Of a DNA stretch of 64,000 nt, positions 28,362 to 35,981 are shown in pieces. How positions within the stretch are numbered: the stretch's first letter is position 1; each line of letters starts with the position of its first letter. Source of the DNA: Streptomyces chryseus. Its GTDB lineage: Bacteria; Actinomycetota; Actinomycetes; Streptomycetales; Streptomycetaceae. Location of the stretch: assembly GCF_014650755.1 (NCBI RefSeq), contig NZ_BMVO01000003.1, forward strand, positions 389,623 to 453,622, read 5' to 3'. Position numbers and translations under genes: made by a program. The notes under the pieces are model-generated. The model was not told where the DNA came from. It searched no databases and worked only from the letters and a program-made list of their open reading frames with translations.

Positions 28362-29696
28362 ATGGGTGTCAAGCGAGTCTGGTCCACGACAGGAGTCGTG
28401 GCGCTGACAGGAGCCTTGCTCCTCACTTCAGCCCCTGCAGCATCAGCGGACTACATCCGCGACCAACAGTGGACGTTGGACGCATTCAGTGTGGAAAAGG
28501 TGTGGGCCGAATCTGAAGGCCAGGGCGTCACAGTCGCTGTCGTCGACACGGGCGTGGACCCAACCCACCCGGATCTGACCGGGCAGGTGCTGCCGGGGAA
28601 AGACGTCACGGTAGGAGGGAACGCTCATCAGGATGAGGCTGGGCACGGCACAGGGATGGCAAGCCTCATCGCTGGTCATGGTCACGGGGAGGGTCGCTCA
28701 GCCGGTGTAATGGGATTGGCTCCTAAGGCTAAGATCTTGCCGGTGCGCGTCATGCGCGCAAGCAAAGATGACGTCGTCGACGAGAGACGCTGGGCTGCCG
28801 GTATTCGCTATGCGGTAGATAACGGTGCATCGGTCATCAACCTTTCGTTTGTTGACGACCACGCAAACCCCACCACCGAAGCGGCGAAGGCCATCGCTTA
28901 CGCGCAGAAGCGCAACGTAGTAGTAGTCGCGGGCGTTGGTAACGATGGTGATGCCAGGGTGATGTACCCCGCTGCGCTGCCGGGGGTCGTCGCTGTAGGA
29001 GCTCTAGACCGGTCGAGCCAATTCTGGGACAAGTCAAACTTCGGCAAGGGGATCACTTTGACCGCGCCGGGAGAGAAGATTCTAAGAGCTGACCCAAGTC
29101 GCTCGTCAGGGTACGCGGAAGCGGACGGTACCTCTGACGCAACTGCTCTCGTCTCAGCCACTGCTGCTTTGGTGCGCTCCAAGTACCCTGATCTGACGGC
29201 TGGCCAGGTCATCAACCGTCTGATCAAGTCCACGACCTTCCTCGACCACGACGTCAAGAAGGTGCCCGACGAGGAGTTCGGCTACGGAGTGATCCGTCCC
29301 TACCGCGCGCTAACGATGGACATTCCAAAGGGCCCCAAGGAGGGCCCCCTCCCGCAAGCCCCCGCGTCCACGTCCTCGAAGGCCGCCAGCGGCTCTGAAG
29401 GCGGTAGCAGCACGACGAACCAGGCCAAGAAGAAGACCAAGTCCTCCTCCGGCACCATCCTCGTCATCGCCGGTATCGCAGGCGTACTCGTGATCGGTGG
29501 CATCGTCTTCGCTGTGATCCGCAGCCGTGGAAATAGGGGCAGCGGTGGCGGCCCCGGCGGCGGAGCGCAGGGGGTTGGTTACCCGAACCAGCCGGCGTAT
29601 CCCTCCGCCCAACAGCCCTACCCCGGCTCACCTCACGGCCAGGCACCCCAGCACCAAAATCCCTACGGCCAGCACCCCCCGCACCAGGGGCAGTAA
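28362..29696 (+). CDS. Second mycosin-like S8 protease, membrane anchored
   Basis: A 444-residue subtilisin-family protease with a signal peptide (VVALTGALLLTSAPAASA), Asp62 (VVDTGVD), His95 (AGHGTGMAS), Asn194 (VGNDG) and Ser258. The Ser box reads GTSDATALVSATAAL rather than the usual GTSMAAP. After a Ser/Lys linker it has a membrane helix (ILVIAGIAGVLVIGGIVFAV) and a Pro/Gln/Tyr-rich tail. The codon usage is less GC-biased than the core ESX genes, suggesting more recent acquisition or relaxed selection. The ATG at 28362 follows AGGAG; the TTG 18 bases upstream is only the same frame. It could be dedicated to the neighbouring substrates. Confidence 0.92.
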   Translation: MGVKRVWSTTGVVALTGALLLTSAPAASADYIRDQQWTLDAFSVEKVWAESEGQGVTVAVVDTGVDPTHPDLTGQVLPGKDVTVGGNAHQDEAGHGTGMASLIAGHGHGEGRSAGVMGLAPKAKILPVRVMRASKDDVVDERRWAAGIRYAVDNGASVINLSFVDDHANPTTEAAKAIAYAQKRNVVVVAGVGNDGDARVMYPAALPGVVAVGALDRSSQFWDKSNFGKGITLTAPGEKILRADPSRSSGYAEADGTSDATALVSATAALVRSKYPDLTAGQVINRLIKSTTFLDHDVKKVPDEEFGYGVIRPYRALTMDIPKGPKEGPLPQAPASTSSKAASGSEGGSSTTNQAKKKTKSSSGTILVIAGIAGVLVIGGIVFAVIRSRGNRGSGGGPGGGAQGVGYPNQPAYPSAQQPYPGSPHGQAPQHQNPYGQHPPHQGQ

Positions 29697-29713
29697 GCCG
29701 TACGCCCAAAAGT

Positions 29714-29756
29714 GAGCCCGTCGTGTCCGCCCCCTCAGGGCATGCACGACGGGCTC
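29714..29756. terminator. Hairpin after second mycosin gene
   Basis: Arms GAGCCCGTCGTG (29714-29725) and CACGACGGGCTC (29745-29756) form a perfect 12-bp stem, 18 bases after the mycosin stop. The right arm also overlaps the end of a small minus-strand reading frame, so it may act in both directions. Confidence 0.7.
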
Positions 29757-29895
29757 AGTCGTTTCTGAGGTCAGCCTCGACCAAGCCCCCGCACCACAGA
29801 TGTCCCTGCGCTCCCATGCCCAACGCCCGCCCGTCCCGGCGGACGAGCAGGCCGATGGCCACCCCCACCTGGACGACGCGGCGAGCGTCGCGCAA
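29755..29895 (-). CDS. Possible small 46-residue protein or gene remnant
   Basis: This TTG-initiated frame encodes about 46 residues, including VAIGLLVRRDGRALG, MGAQGHLWCGG and the end VEADLRND. About 40 of 46 third positions are G or C, which is coding-like for this genome. An in-frame TGA directly precedes the TTG, and the stop sits at the edge of the hairpin at 29714-29756. I recognise no family. It may be a real small protein or the tail of a decayed gene. The rest of the spacer (29896-30107) shows nothing convincing. Confidence 0.25.
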   Translation of the reverse strand: MRDARRVVQVGVAIGLLVRRDGRALGMGAQGHLWCGGLVEADLRND

Positions 29896-30107
29896 TCACC
29901 CATCCCCACCACAGCCAGTAGGCCAAGACCATGTCCCGAGCGGCGGCTTGATCGTTGGGCCGATCGTGGGAGTGCGGGGCCGGTACGGGGGCGTGGGCGG
30001 TCGGTCACACGAGTCAACATGGGCGGCTGCACGCCGAGTCGCGCACTCTCCGGGCCGGGGCATCCACCGGCCCGCAATTCCGGAGCCAATTCGAATGAGA
30101 GTCGCAC

Positions 30108-30446
30108 GTGGCTGACGACGCGCCGTTCTACGCACAGGACGCAGGCAGGAAACTTGCTCGCGATTTCGAGTCTCGGGCTTACGACTTACGTGCGCACCTG
30201 AAGAAGTTCATCGACGAGACGGGAGAGGAAGCCATCTCGGACGGATTCGGCCTCCTGACCGAGTCCGACCAACTGAGAACCGAATACGTCGGCTATTCCT
30301 CGGACGCCACTGCTGCCCTGAACCTGGTGCACAAGTACCTGGACGCCGTGGCTGATTCCCTGCGAAAGGTCCACCGCGACACCGAGTTCACCGACGAAGG
30401 TGTCGCGGTGCTCTTCGGTGCGAAGGGCGACGGTGGCAAGAAGTGA
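30108..30446 (+). CDS. Esx-like small protein with TTA codon, module 2 partner
   Basis: A 112-residue, mostly helical, charged protein starting MADDAPFYAQDAGRKLARDF and ending GAKGDGGKK. It has no signal peptide or clear WXG. Size and position, overlapping the next WXG gene by 4 bases (GTGA), mark it as the small partner in a second two-gene module. Codon 27 is TTA (30186-30188), the codon read only by the bldA leucyl-tRNA in Streptomyces. Its translation, and through coupling that of the next gene, may therefore be limited to late growth or development. The start is GTG behind GAGAG. Confidence 0.8.
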   Translation: MADDAPFYAQDAGRKLARDFESRAYDLRAHLKKFIDETGEEAISDGFGLLTESDQLRTEYVGYSSDATAALNLVHKYLDAVADSLRKVHRDTEFTDEGVAVLFGAKGDGGKK

Positions 30447-31582
30447 GCGGAAACGAGTCGGTGGGTGAGGAGCTCGTCGAGCTCGGGATCGAGCTCGTCA
30501 ATCCCGGCGGCAGGCCGGAGGAGCTCCGACAGGCCGCCAAGGCGTGGCGTCGCCTGCAGAAGGAGGTCGCAGGCGCGGACGGGTTGCTGAAGGCACTCGA
30601 CAGGAACGTCGAGGACGTCGTGGGGGACACCTGGCGCGGCCCCGCCGCCGAAGCGTTCAGGGACCACTGGCGCGAGATGAAGGCGCAGGTCGAGAAGGCG
30701 ACGGAGCAGTACGACGAGATCGCCAGGCAGCTCGACGAGGCCGCCGATTCGATCGAGCAGGTGAACTCGGAGATCCACGACATCTACGTCGAGATCGGCG
30801 TCTCGATCGGCGTCGGCGTAGCCCTGTCCTTCGTCACGCTCGGCCTCGGAAGCGCGGCGGCAGCGGCGAACGTCGCGAGGCTGGCCGGGCAGGCCATCAG
30901 CCTCTCCGAACGCCTCGGCCGGCTGTTGCGTGGCATCGCCGCAGCGATGCGTGCGTACCAACGGTCGACGAAGCTGGCCAAGTTGCTGGTGGACTTCGGT
31001 GTCAACTGGGCCGGGAACACCTTCACGACGGTCGCCAGCGACGTGGCGACAGGTGAAGGACTCGATGCCGGGAGCCTCGGCAAAGCGACTTGGCAGGGAG
31101 GCGTCGCGTCGCTCGCAGGTACGCCGATGGGCTTGGCCGGGGCGGGTGGGGCGAACGCCCTGCTGCGAAACCGTGGCATGAGTCAGCTGGGAATCCGAGC
31201 CTCGGAGAACATCGTGGGTGGGGCAGTGGGCAACGTCGCGGGCGGAGTCGCCGTCGACGGAGTATCCCGGGTCACGGGCAGCGAAAAGCCGGAGTGGCTG
31301 AAGAATGCCGTGGTCAACGCCGCAGGAGGTGGTGTCGGCGGCGCCGGCGGAGTAGGCATCGGAGCCATGTCGCACCGTCGCTTCCAAGCGGCGGGCAGCC
31401 CGACCGTCCCTCCGGTGACCCCCGACGCGACGAACCCGTCCACAAGCACTCGCCAAGAGGGCGCCCCGCGCCCCGCAGCCAACGCCCGGCCGGATGGAGC
31501 AGGCGGATCGGACGGAGCCGGCGAACCTCCTGCAACGGGGACGACATCGCGCCGACGAAGCATCAGGGACGACTTCGGGTGA
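30443..31582 (+). CDS. WXG-domain ESX substrate-like protein with hydrophobic middle, IRDDFG tail
   Basis: A 379-residue protein. Residues ~25-110 form a WXG100-like helical hairpin (TWRGPAAEAFRDHWREM, Trp64). The segment SIGVGVALSFVTLGLGSAA may insert in or pack against membrane. The middle is Gly/Ala-rich with short repeats (GGVGGAGGVGIGAM), and the end is basic, finishing RRRSIRDDFG. No known toxin domain is visible, so it resembles the N-terminal delivery half of a polymorphic toxin that ends early. GTG start overlaps the upstream stop by 4 bases. Confidence 0.8.
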   Translation: MSGNESVGEELVELGIELVNPGGRPEELRQAAKAWRRLQKEVAGADGLLKALDRNVEDVVGDTWRGPAAEAFRDHWREMKAQVEKATEQYDEIARQLDEAADSIEQVNSEIHDIYVEIGVSIGVGVALSFVTLGLGSAAAAANVARLAGQAISLSERLGRLLRGIAAAMRAYQRSTKLAKLLVDFGVNWAGNTFTTVASDVATGEGLDAGSLGKATWQGGVASLAGTPMGLAGAGGANALLRNRGMSQLGIRASENIVGGAVGNVAGGVAVDGVSRVTGSEKPEWLKNAVVNAAGGGVGGAGGVGIGAMSHRRFQAAGSPTVPPVTPDATNPSTSTRQEGAPRPAANARPDGAGGSDGAGEPPATGTTSRRRSIRDDFG

Positions 31583-32243
31583 GCGGCCCGCGCCCACTGC
31601 CCCGCTTCTGCGGGCGCAAGTAGTCGTTCTCCACGGCGCGTTCCGTGACTCCACGGACCCGGAAGCGGTACGGCTCGACACCCCCGGCCCGTCTCGTGAC
31701 CGCACGCCATGACGCGCTTACGACCACCACCTTCGTACGTCGACGGTGGTGGCCGTAAGCCCCCGACACGACACCGAGCTTCCGGTGGGCGCGCAGCGCA
31801 GGGTCGACGACCCCGACAGCCCCCGCGCCACCGGGAGCTTTCCGCTGCCCGCCCCCGAGGGCTCGAAGGGCCGGTACTCCTCACGTTCGTCACTCGACTC
31901 GTCACACGTCGTACGGCGACAAGCCCGGTCACAAGTTCTCCACGGAACCCGTCGCGGGCTGCTGCGACTTTGCGATGGCGAAGGTCGTAGGGTGTTGGGT
32001 GACTTATGGGGAGGGTGTGATCAGAGGGGCTGAAGTCCGCCTCCTGGCCACCAGGGGTGAGTACGGCCCGCTCCGCACCCCTGCGGAACCTGCCCGGGAA
32101 GCATCGGGAAGCGTCGGAGAGCCTGTACGCCGCCCGGCCCGCTGAGCTGGCCGCCGGGTGCGCTTCGCTGCCATCCTTCGGGGCTGCTCCCAGAGTCGCC
32201 TGTCAGTGATGAGTCGGTAGTCGATGAGGGAGAACTCCGGTCC
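31583..32243. other. Gene-free spacer of 661 bases
   Basis: No frame here has convincing codon use, homology or a ribosome site. It contains the hairpin at 31717-31759 and, in the second half, a TAGGGT hexamer (31988-31993) that could be the -10 of a promoter for the downstream module, although no good -35 is seen. A GAGGGAGA ribosome site near 32225 serves the next gene. The length is unusual inside this dense cluster and may mark a deletion or insertion boundary. Confidence 0.5.
31717..31759 (+). terminator. Hairpin downstream of module 2
   Basis: Arms CTTACGACCACCACC (31717-31731) and GGTGGTGGCCGTAAG (31745-31759) pair over 15 positions with a single mismatch around a 13-base loop. It lies 135 bases after the stop of the module 2 WXG gene and probably ends that transcript. 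Confidence 0.6.
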
Positions 32244-32711
32244 ATGGGGGATCATTTCAAGGCAGACACGGATCAGCTGGGGGAGTTCCTCAAGACCCTC
32301 GAGGGCTGCGTCCGCGATCTCGATGAGGCTCGTGCCGCTCTGGATCACGTCCGCGCCGATCAGATCGGTACGAAGCGACTCGACGAGGCGTGTGACGGAT
32401 TCCAGGAACGCTGGAAGTACGGGTCCGAACAGACCAAGAAGATGATCGACGCCATCAGCGAGGGCGTGAAGTCGAACAAGAAAGGCTACGAAGAGGTCGA
32501 AAAGGCCTTGGAGAAAGCCTTCAACGACATGGCTCAGGAGTCCACCTCGGGTGGAAGGGCGCGAAGTAATGGCCGTGGATCCCTATCCCAACCTCGGGTG
32601 GAACCCGGTTCCCGGCATACCGAGCGAAGTCAACGCTCTGAAGCAGAAGGTCACCACCGCCGCCACCGCACTGCGCACGTGCCACACCCAGCTCCAGAAG
32701 CTCATCGGTGA
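32244..32711 (+). CDS. Esx-like small protein, module 3 partner; 3' end probably frameshifted
   Basis: As read, this is a 155-residue frame. Residues 1-~105 form a charged helical Esx-like protein (MGDHFKADTDQLGEFLKTLE ... ERWKYGSEQTKKMIDAI) ending near MAQESTSGG. The last ~50 residues are Arg/His/Ser-rich and lie wholly inside the next gene, 143 bases of overlap. Adding one base at the GGG run 32557-32559 would bring a TAA (32567-32569) into frame, overlapping the ATG of the next gene as TAATG. That is a typical coupled junction and would give a ~108-residue protein. The true end is thus probably near 32569. Confidence 0.72.
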   Translation: MGDHFKADTDQLGEFLKTLEGCVRDLDEARAALDHVRADQIGTKRLDEACDGFQERWKYGSEQTKKMIDAISEGVKSNKKGYEEVEKALEKAFNDMAQESTSGGRARSNGRGSLSQPRVEPGSRHTERSQRSEAEGHHRRHRTAHVPHPAPEAHR

Positions 32712-33842
32712 GAGCAGCTACTGGGAAGGCGACGCGGCCAAGGCGTTCCGCGAGGCGATAGACGGCGAGCTGCCGACGTACATCAAGAACGCCGCACGGT
32801 CACTGGAGAAGGCCAGCTCCCAGCTGGGGAACTGGGACGGCGATCTGACGGCCAACCGCGACCTGGCGCAGAAGTACGACGCGGCCGCCGCCGAGAAGAA
32901 GTCCGCCGCCAACACGGCCAAGGACCGGCACGACAAGGCGGGACAGCATCCCGACCTCAAGCTCGCAGGCCAGCAGTTCGGCACCCAGGAAGAGGCCGAC
33001 GCGGCCACGGCGCGGCTGCGGGCGGCCGAGCGCAGCCTCAACGAGGCGACGACCGCTCTGAACCAGGCCAACGGCGCGTACGACGACGTCATCACCAAGG
33101 CCAAGACGCTGGAGACCACGCACTCGGACAACGCCGAGACGGTCGCCAAGTCGCTCGACGACGCCACCGACAAGCTGGCGCCCAAGGAACCGGGCTGGCT
33201 GAGCAAGGCCGTCGACGCCATCTGGGACGGCATCAAGGCCGTCGGGGCGTTCCTGTACGAGCACGCCGGAACGATCGCCGGCATGCTGGCGCTCTTCCCG
33301 ACGCCGCTGGCTCCGCTGTTCGCCGGCATCGCGGTCGTGACGAGCGCCGCGTCCATGTCCAAGAACCTCTCCGATCCGAAAATTCAGAAGCGACCTGTTC
33401 GGCGGCGGCAGTGGAATGGACATGTTCTCCGCATGGGCTTCCATCGCAGGTGACACGGTCGGCATGATTCCAGGCGGCAAGGCCCTGTGCATGGCGGCGA
33501 AGGAGGTGGCCGACGGCGTGGGCATGGCCAGCAGGATGGGCGTTGCCGTGTCGAACACGGAGCAGGCCGGCACGTTCGTCAAGGAAATCGTCCCCGGGTT
33601 CGCGAAGAACGCCTCGGACGAGGTCGCCGATGCGTGGCGCGCGGCCGGGGGAAACCGCCTCCGGGTCGGCGAAGCTGATGGGCGAGATCACCGCCAACGG
33701 CGTGAACGTGGCCGCGAACGTCGTGTCGTCCCTGGAAAGCCTGGGCGTGGTCGACAAGGAAGGCGGCGAGCACAACGCCGCGGAAGGCACCAAGGCCGCT
33801 GCCACCGCACACAGCATCGCGGGGCTTCTGGGATGGCTGTGA
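32569..33842 (+). pseudogene. WXG-domain ESX-secreted-type protein, interrupted by two apparent frameshifts
   Basis: Three consecutive frames read as one protein of about 423 residues if one base is removed from AAAA at 33379-33382 and one from GGGGG at 33647-33651. Part 1 (to ~33380) has the N-terminal pattern MAVDPYPNLGWNPVPGIPSE seen in putative T7SS-secreted proteins, a WEG motif (SYWEGDAAKAF, Trp52), a long coiled-coil region and a hydrophobic stretch (IAGMLALFPTPLAPLFAGIA). Part 2 covers FGGGSGMDMFSAWASIAGD to AAG; part 3 covers SGSAKLMGEITANGVNV to the end GLLGWL. No toxin motif is recognised. Both changes lie in homopolymers, so sequencing error and true decay are both possible. Confidence 0.7.
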
Positions 33843-33879
33843 GCGAGCATGTCGCGGCAAGCGAGAATCGGGTTGAGAA

Positions 33880-34587
33880 GTGACTGAGCACTACGCGGAT
33901 GTGGCGAGCGAGCCGCGGCCCGCCTTCTGGTACGGACTGCCGCACGGCTACCTGCGGTTGGATCCCGACCCGCCGTTCGAGCAGGTCGTGGCGCTGATCC
34001 AGCAGGTACTCAGCCTGCCCGACGAACTGCGTGAGCGTGCGGAAGAGGTTGTGCGGTTCTACACCGGCGTCGTGGGCCTGCTGAACGCCCAGCAGGTGCA
34101 GGGCTGCGCGATCGGGCTCCACCCGGACGAGACCGGCGGGGCCGTGTCCTCCGTACTCACCGTCTCGACCGTCCCGGCATCCGGGGTCAACGCCAAGCTG
34201 GTACTCGCCAGCATGGCCGGCACCGCCGCCGACAACCCCGACGAAGGCATGCGCCCGCTGGAACTGCCCTGCGGAACGGGCTTCATCGCCGAGAAGAAGC
34301 GGCGTACGGTCGCACCCGGCAGGCCGCCCGAGGGCGCCGGGGTCTCCCCGGAGGACGTCGTCTGGCAGGGAACGGTCGCGGTGACGGGCAGCGGCATGCC
34401 CGACATCGTGGTGGTGCAGCTGGTGACGGCGGCGGTCGACCTCGCCGACGACTACCGGAACGTGTTGCTCGGCGTCGCGCACACCCTGTCGTTCACCGAC
34501 CTGTCGCCCCGGGACGAGCCGGGCGGTGACGGCGGCACGGGCCGGGGTTCCGCCGCTACGAACGCCATCAGGAACGACTTCGGATAG
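33880..34587 (+). CDS. Uncharacterised ESX-locus protein with IRNDFG tail
   Basis: A 235-residue soluble protein with no recognised family. Residues ~10-210 appear globular alpha/beta: FWYGLPHGYLRLDPDPPFEQ, a helix with LPDELRERAEEVVRFY, the strand AVSSVLTVSTVP and VVVQLVTAAVDLADDYRNV. A Gly-rich linker leads to the C-terminus SAATNAIRNDFG, which resembles the ends of EsxB (IMSDFG) and the module 2 protein (IRDDFG). There is no signal peptide. It starts with GTG 37 bases after the frameshifted WXG gene. A chaperone or regulatory role for the module is possible but unproven. Confidence 0.78.
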   Translation: MTEHYADVASEPRPAFWYGLPHGYLRLDPDPPFEQVVALIQQVLSLPDELRERAEEVVRFYTGVVGLLNAQQVQGCAIGLHPDETGGAVSSVLTVSTVPASGVNAKLVLASMAGTAADNPDEGMRPLELPCGTGFIAEKKRRTVAPGRPPEGAGVSPEDVVWQGTVAVTGSGMPDIVVVQLVTAAVDLADDYRNVLLGVAHTLSFTDLSPRDEPGGDGGTGRGSAATNAIRNDFG

Positions 34588-34637
34588 CCACGGCAGTGAC
34601 CGAGACCACCGGAAGTGGCCGTAACCAAAGGAGACCC

Positions 34638-35297
34638 ATGCCGGAAGCACCGCATGTTGAGCACTCGTCCGCGGCCGTGGACACGGAGGAGCTGCGCAAG
34701 CGCCTGACCTCCCGTGTGGTCAGGAAGTTCCTGGCGTACGGTGCGACCTTCGCGGTCATGGCGGTCGTTCCGCCGTTGCTGGTGCAGTCAGGAGCTTTCG
34801 ACGGCACGTGGCACTGGCTCGTGAACATCACGGCGCCCTTCACGGGCATCGGCATCATGGGGCTCCTGGTCCTCCTCTTCTACAAGCTCCCGTCCGCCGT
34901 CGTCGTCACACGCGCGAGCCGGAAGGTGTTGCGCCAGTACTCCTTCGAAGAGTTCTGGCCGCACGTGGTGAAGAAGGACGGAAAGCGAGCCACCAGGGGG
35001 CGCCCCGAACTCACGCTCAGACTGAAGAACGCCGAAGGCACGAGGTCTCCGCTACTGCGCGTGCTCGAAGTGCCCAGTCGTGGCAGGCGGCGCGACCCGT
35101 GGCCGGAGGGCATCCAGAACGGCGTGTGGGTGGCGGGTGACCTGCCGTTCGGAGGCATCGCGTTCGTACCGAGCAGCGGCGCGCTGCTGCTCATGCACCC
35201 GGAGAAGTGGGACAGGCTGGCCTCGGAGCGCGAGTCGGCCGGTCCGGACCGTATCGCCCGGGCGGAGCGGGCGGGGCTCGCGCGCAGGGTCTTCTGA
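34638..35297 (+). CDS. Two-span membrane protein of the ESX locus
   Basis: A 219-residue protein with two membrane helices (FLAYGATFAVMAVVPPLLV and IGIMGLLVLLFYKLPSAVVV), a cytoplasmic-type basic domain (ASRKVLRQYSFEEFWPHVV) and a compact C-terminal domain including NGVWVAGDLPFGGIAFVPSS. It has no recognised family. The ATG at 34638 follows AAAGGAG; a GTG 14 codons upstream is less likely. It lies 50 bases after the preceding gene in the same direction and could anchor or regulate the substrate module. Confidence 0.78.
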   Translation: MPEAPHVEHSSAAVDTEELRKRLTSRVVRKFLAYGATFAVMAVVPPLLVQSGAFDGTWHWLVNITAPFTGIGIMGLLVLLFYKLPSAVVVTRASRKVLRQYSFEEFWPHVVKKDGKRATRGRPELTLRLKNAEGTRSPLLRVLEVPSRGRRRDPWPEGIQNGVWVAGDLPFGGIAFVPSSGALLLMHPEKWDRLASERESAGPDRIARAERAGLARRVF

Positions 35298-35442
35298 CGT
35301 CCCGTCCGTTCGCCGGCCAGCTGCTACCCATCAGCCGCCCGCCCCCTCGCCCGCCCGCCTCTCCGTGCCTCTGTCCGGCGGCGAGTGCGCCGACTTGAGG
35401 TGGCGGGAGATACTGCGGGGACGAGAGGTGAGGAGAAGCGAG

Positions 35443-35859
35443 ATGGCTCAGCAGCCCCAGAACCCCAAGGGACCCGATGCCGACCGCGGCGTGTGGGACG
35501 AAGCGCTCGACCCCGAGCAGGTCCGCTCATTGAACTCCGCGCTGCGCAAGCTCGCCGACGGTGGCGGCGCCGGCAAGGAGCTCCAGGACACGGCGAAGAA
35601 CTTGCTGTCGGGCCGCCTCCAACTGCGCGACGCCCTGGACGACCCCACGGCGGTGCGCGCTCTGAGCGGCGGCCCCATGGCGTCGCTGCGCAACCAGTGG
35701 GAGTCGCTCTCCGAGGAGGAGCAGGAGCAGATCAGGCAGGGCGAAGCACCGGCGGGCGACGGCGCGCCTTCGGACCCGAGCGCGCCGAAGCGCGCCGAGG
35801 AGCAGCAGCCCCGCAAGAAGAGCCAGGGCCGGCACAGCGGCGGCTTCTCGCTGTACTGA
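35443..35859 (+). CDS. Small acidic hydrophilic protein
   Basis: A 138-residue protein of unknown function. It is hydrophilic and helical, starting MAQQPQNPKGPDADRGVWDE, with SLNSALRKLADGGGAGKEL and the acidic helix WESLSEEEQEQIRQGE, then a Pro/Ala/Lys-rich tail ending HSGGFSLY. No signal peptide or membrane span is present. A strong GAGGTGAGGAG site precedes the ATG. It is the last plus-strand gene before the toxin cassette and converges with it at a bidirectional hairpin. Confidence 0.75.
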   Translation: MAQQPQNPKGPDADRGVWDEALDPEQVRSLNSALRKLADGGGAGKELQDTAKNLLSGRLQLRDALDDPTAVRALSGGPMASLRNQWESLSEEEQEQIRQGEAPAGDGAPSDPSAPKRAEEQQPRKKSQGRHSGGFSLY

Positions 35860-35888
35860 GCACCCGTAGGCGCGGGACAGGGCATTCA

Positions 35889-35922
35889 CAGTGGGGCTGG
35901 GCGGACCCGCCCGGCCCCACTG
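35889..35922. terminator. Bidirectional hairpin closing the plus-strand cargo genes and the toxin cassette
   Basis: Arms CAGTGGGGC/GCCCCACTG plus inner GGGCG/CGCCC, with a T-G pair between them, form a ~15-bp stem with a 4-base loop. It lies between convergent stops at 35859 (+) and 35982 (-). Confidence 0.7.
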
Positions 35923-35981
35923 CGTTGTGCGCTTCCGTACGAGCTGGAGGTTTGGCGGCGGGCGCGAGGCCGGACCGCTGC

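Noticed and set aside
31183..31932. Minus-strand 249-residue frame across module 2 end and spacer
   Set aside because: Overlaps the WXG gene in antisense and shows no domain pattern; composition is typical of a GC-rich shadow frame.
32560..32711. Last ~50 residues of the module 3 small protein
   Set aside because: Arg/His/Ser-rich, entirely inside the next gene, and removed by a single-base correction that creates a TAATG junction; treated as out-of-frame translation.
24464..34587. DFG tripeptides considered as protein kinase motifs
   Set aside because: They are the last three residues of small or non-kinase proteins; no catalytic loop or glycine-rich loop is present.
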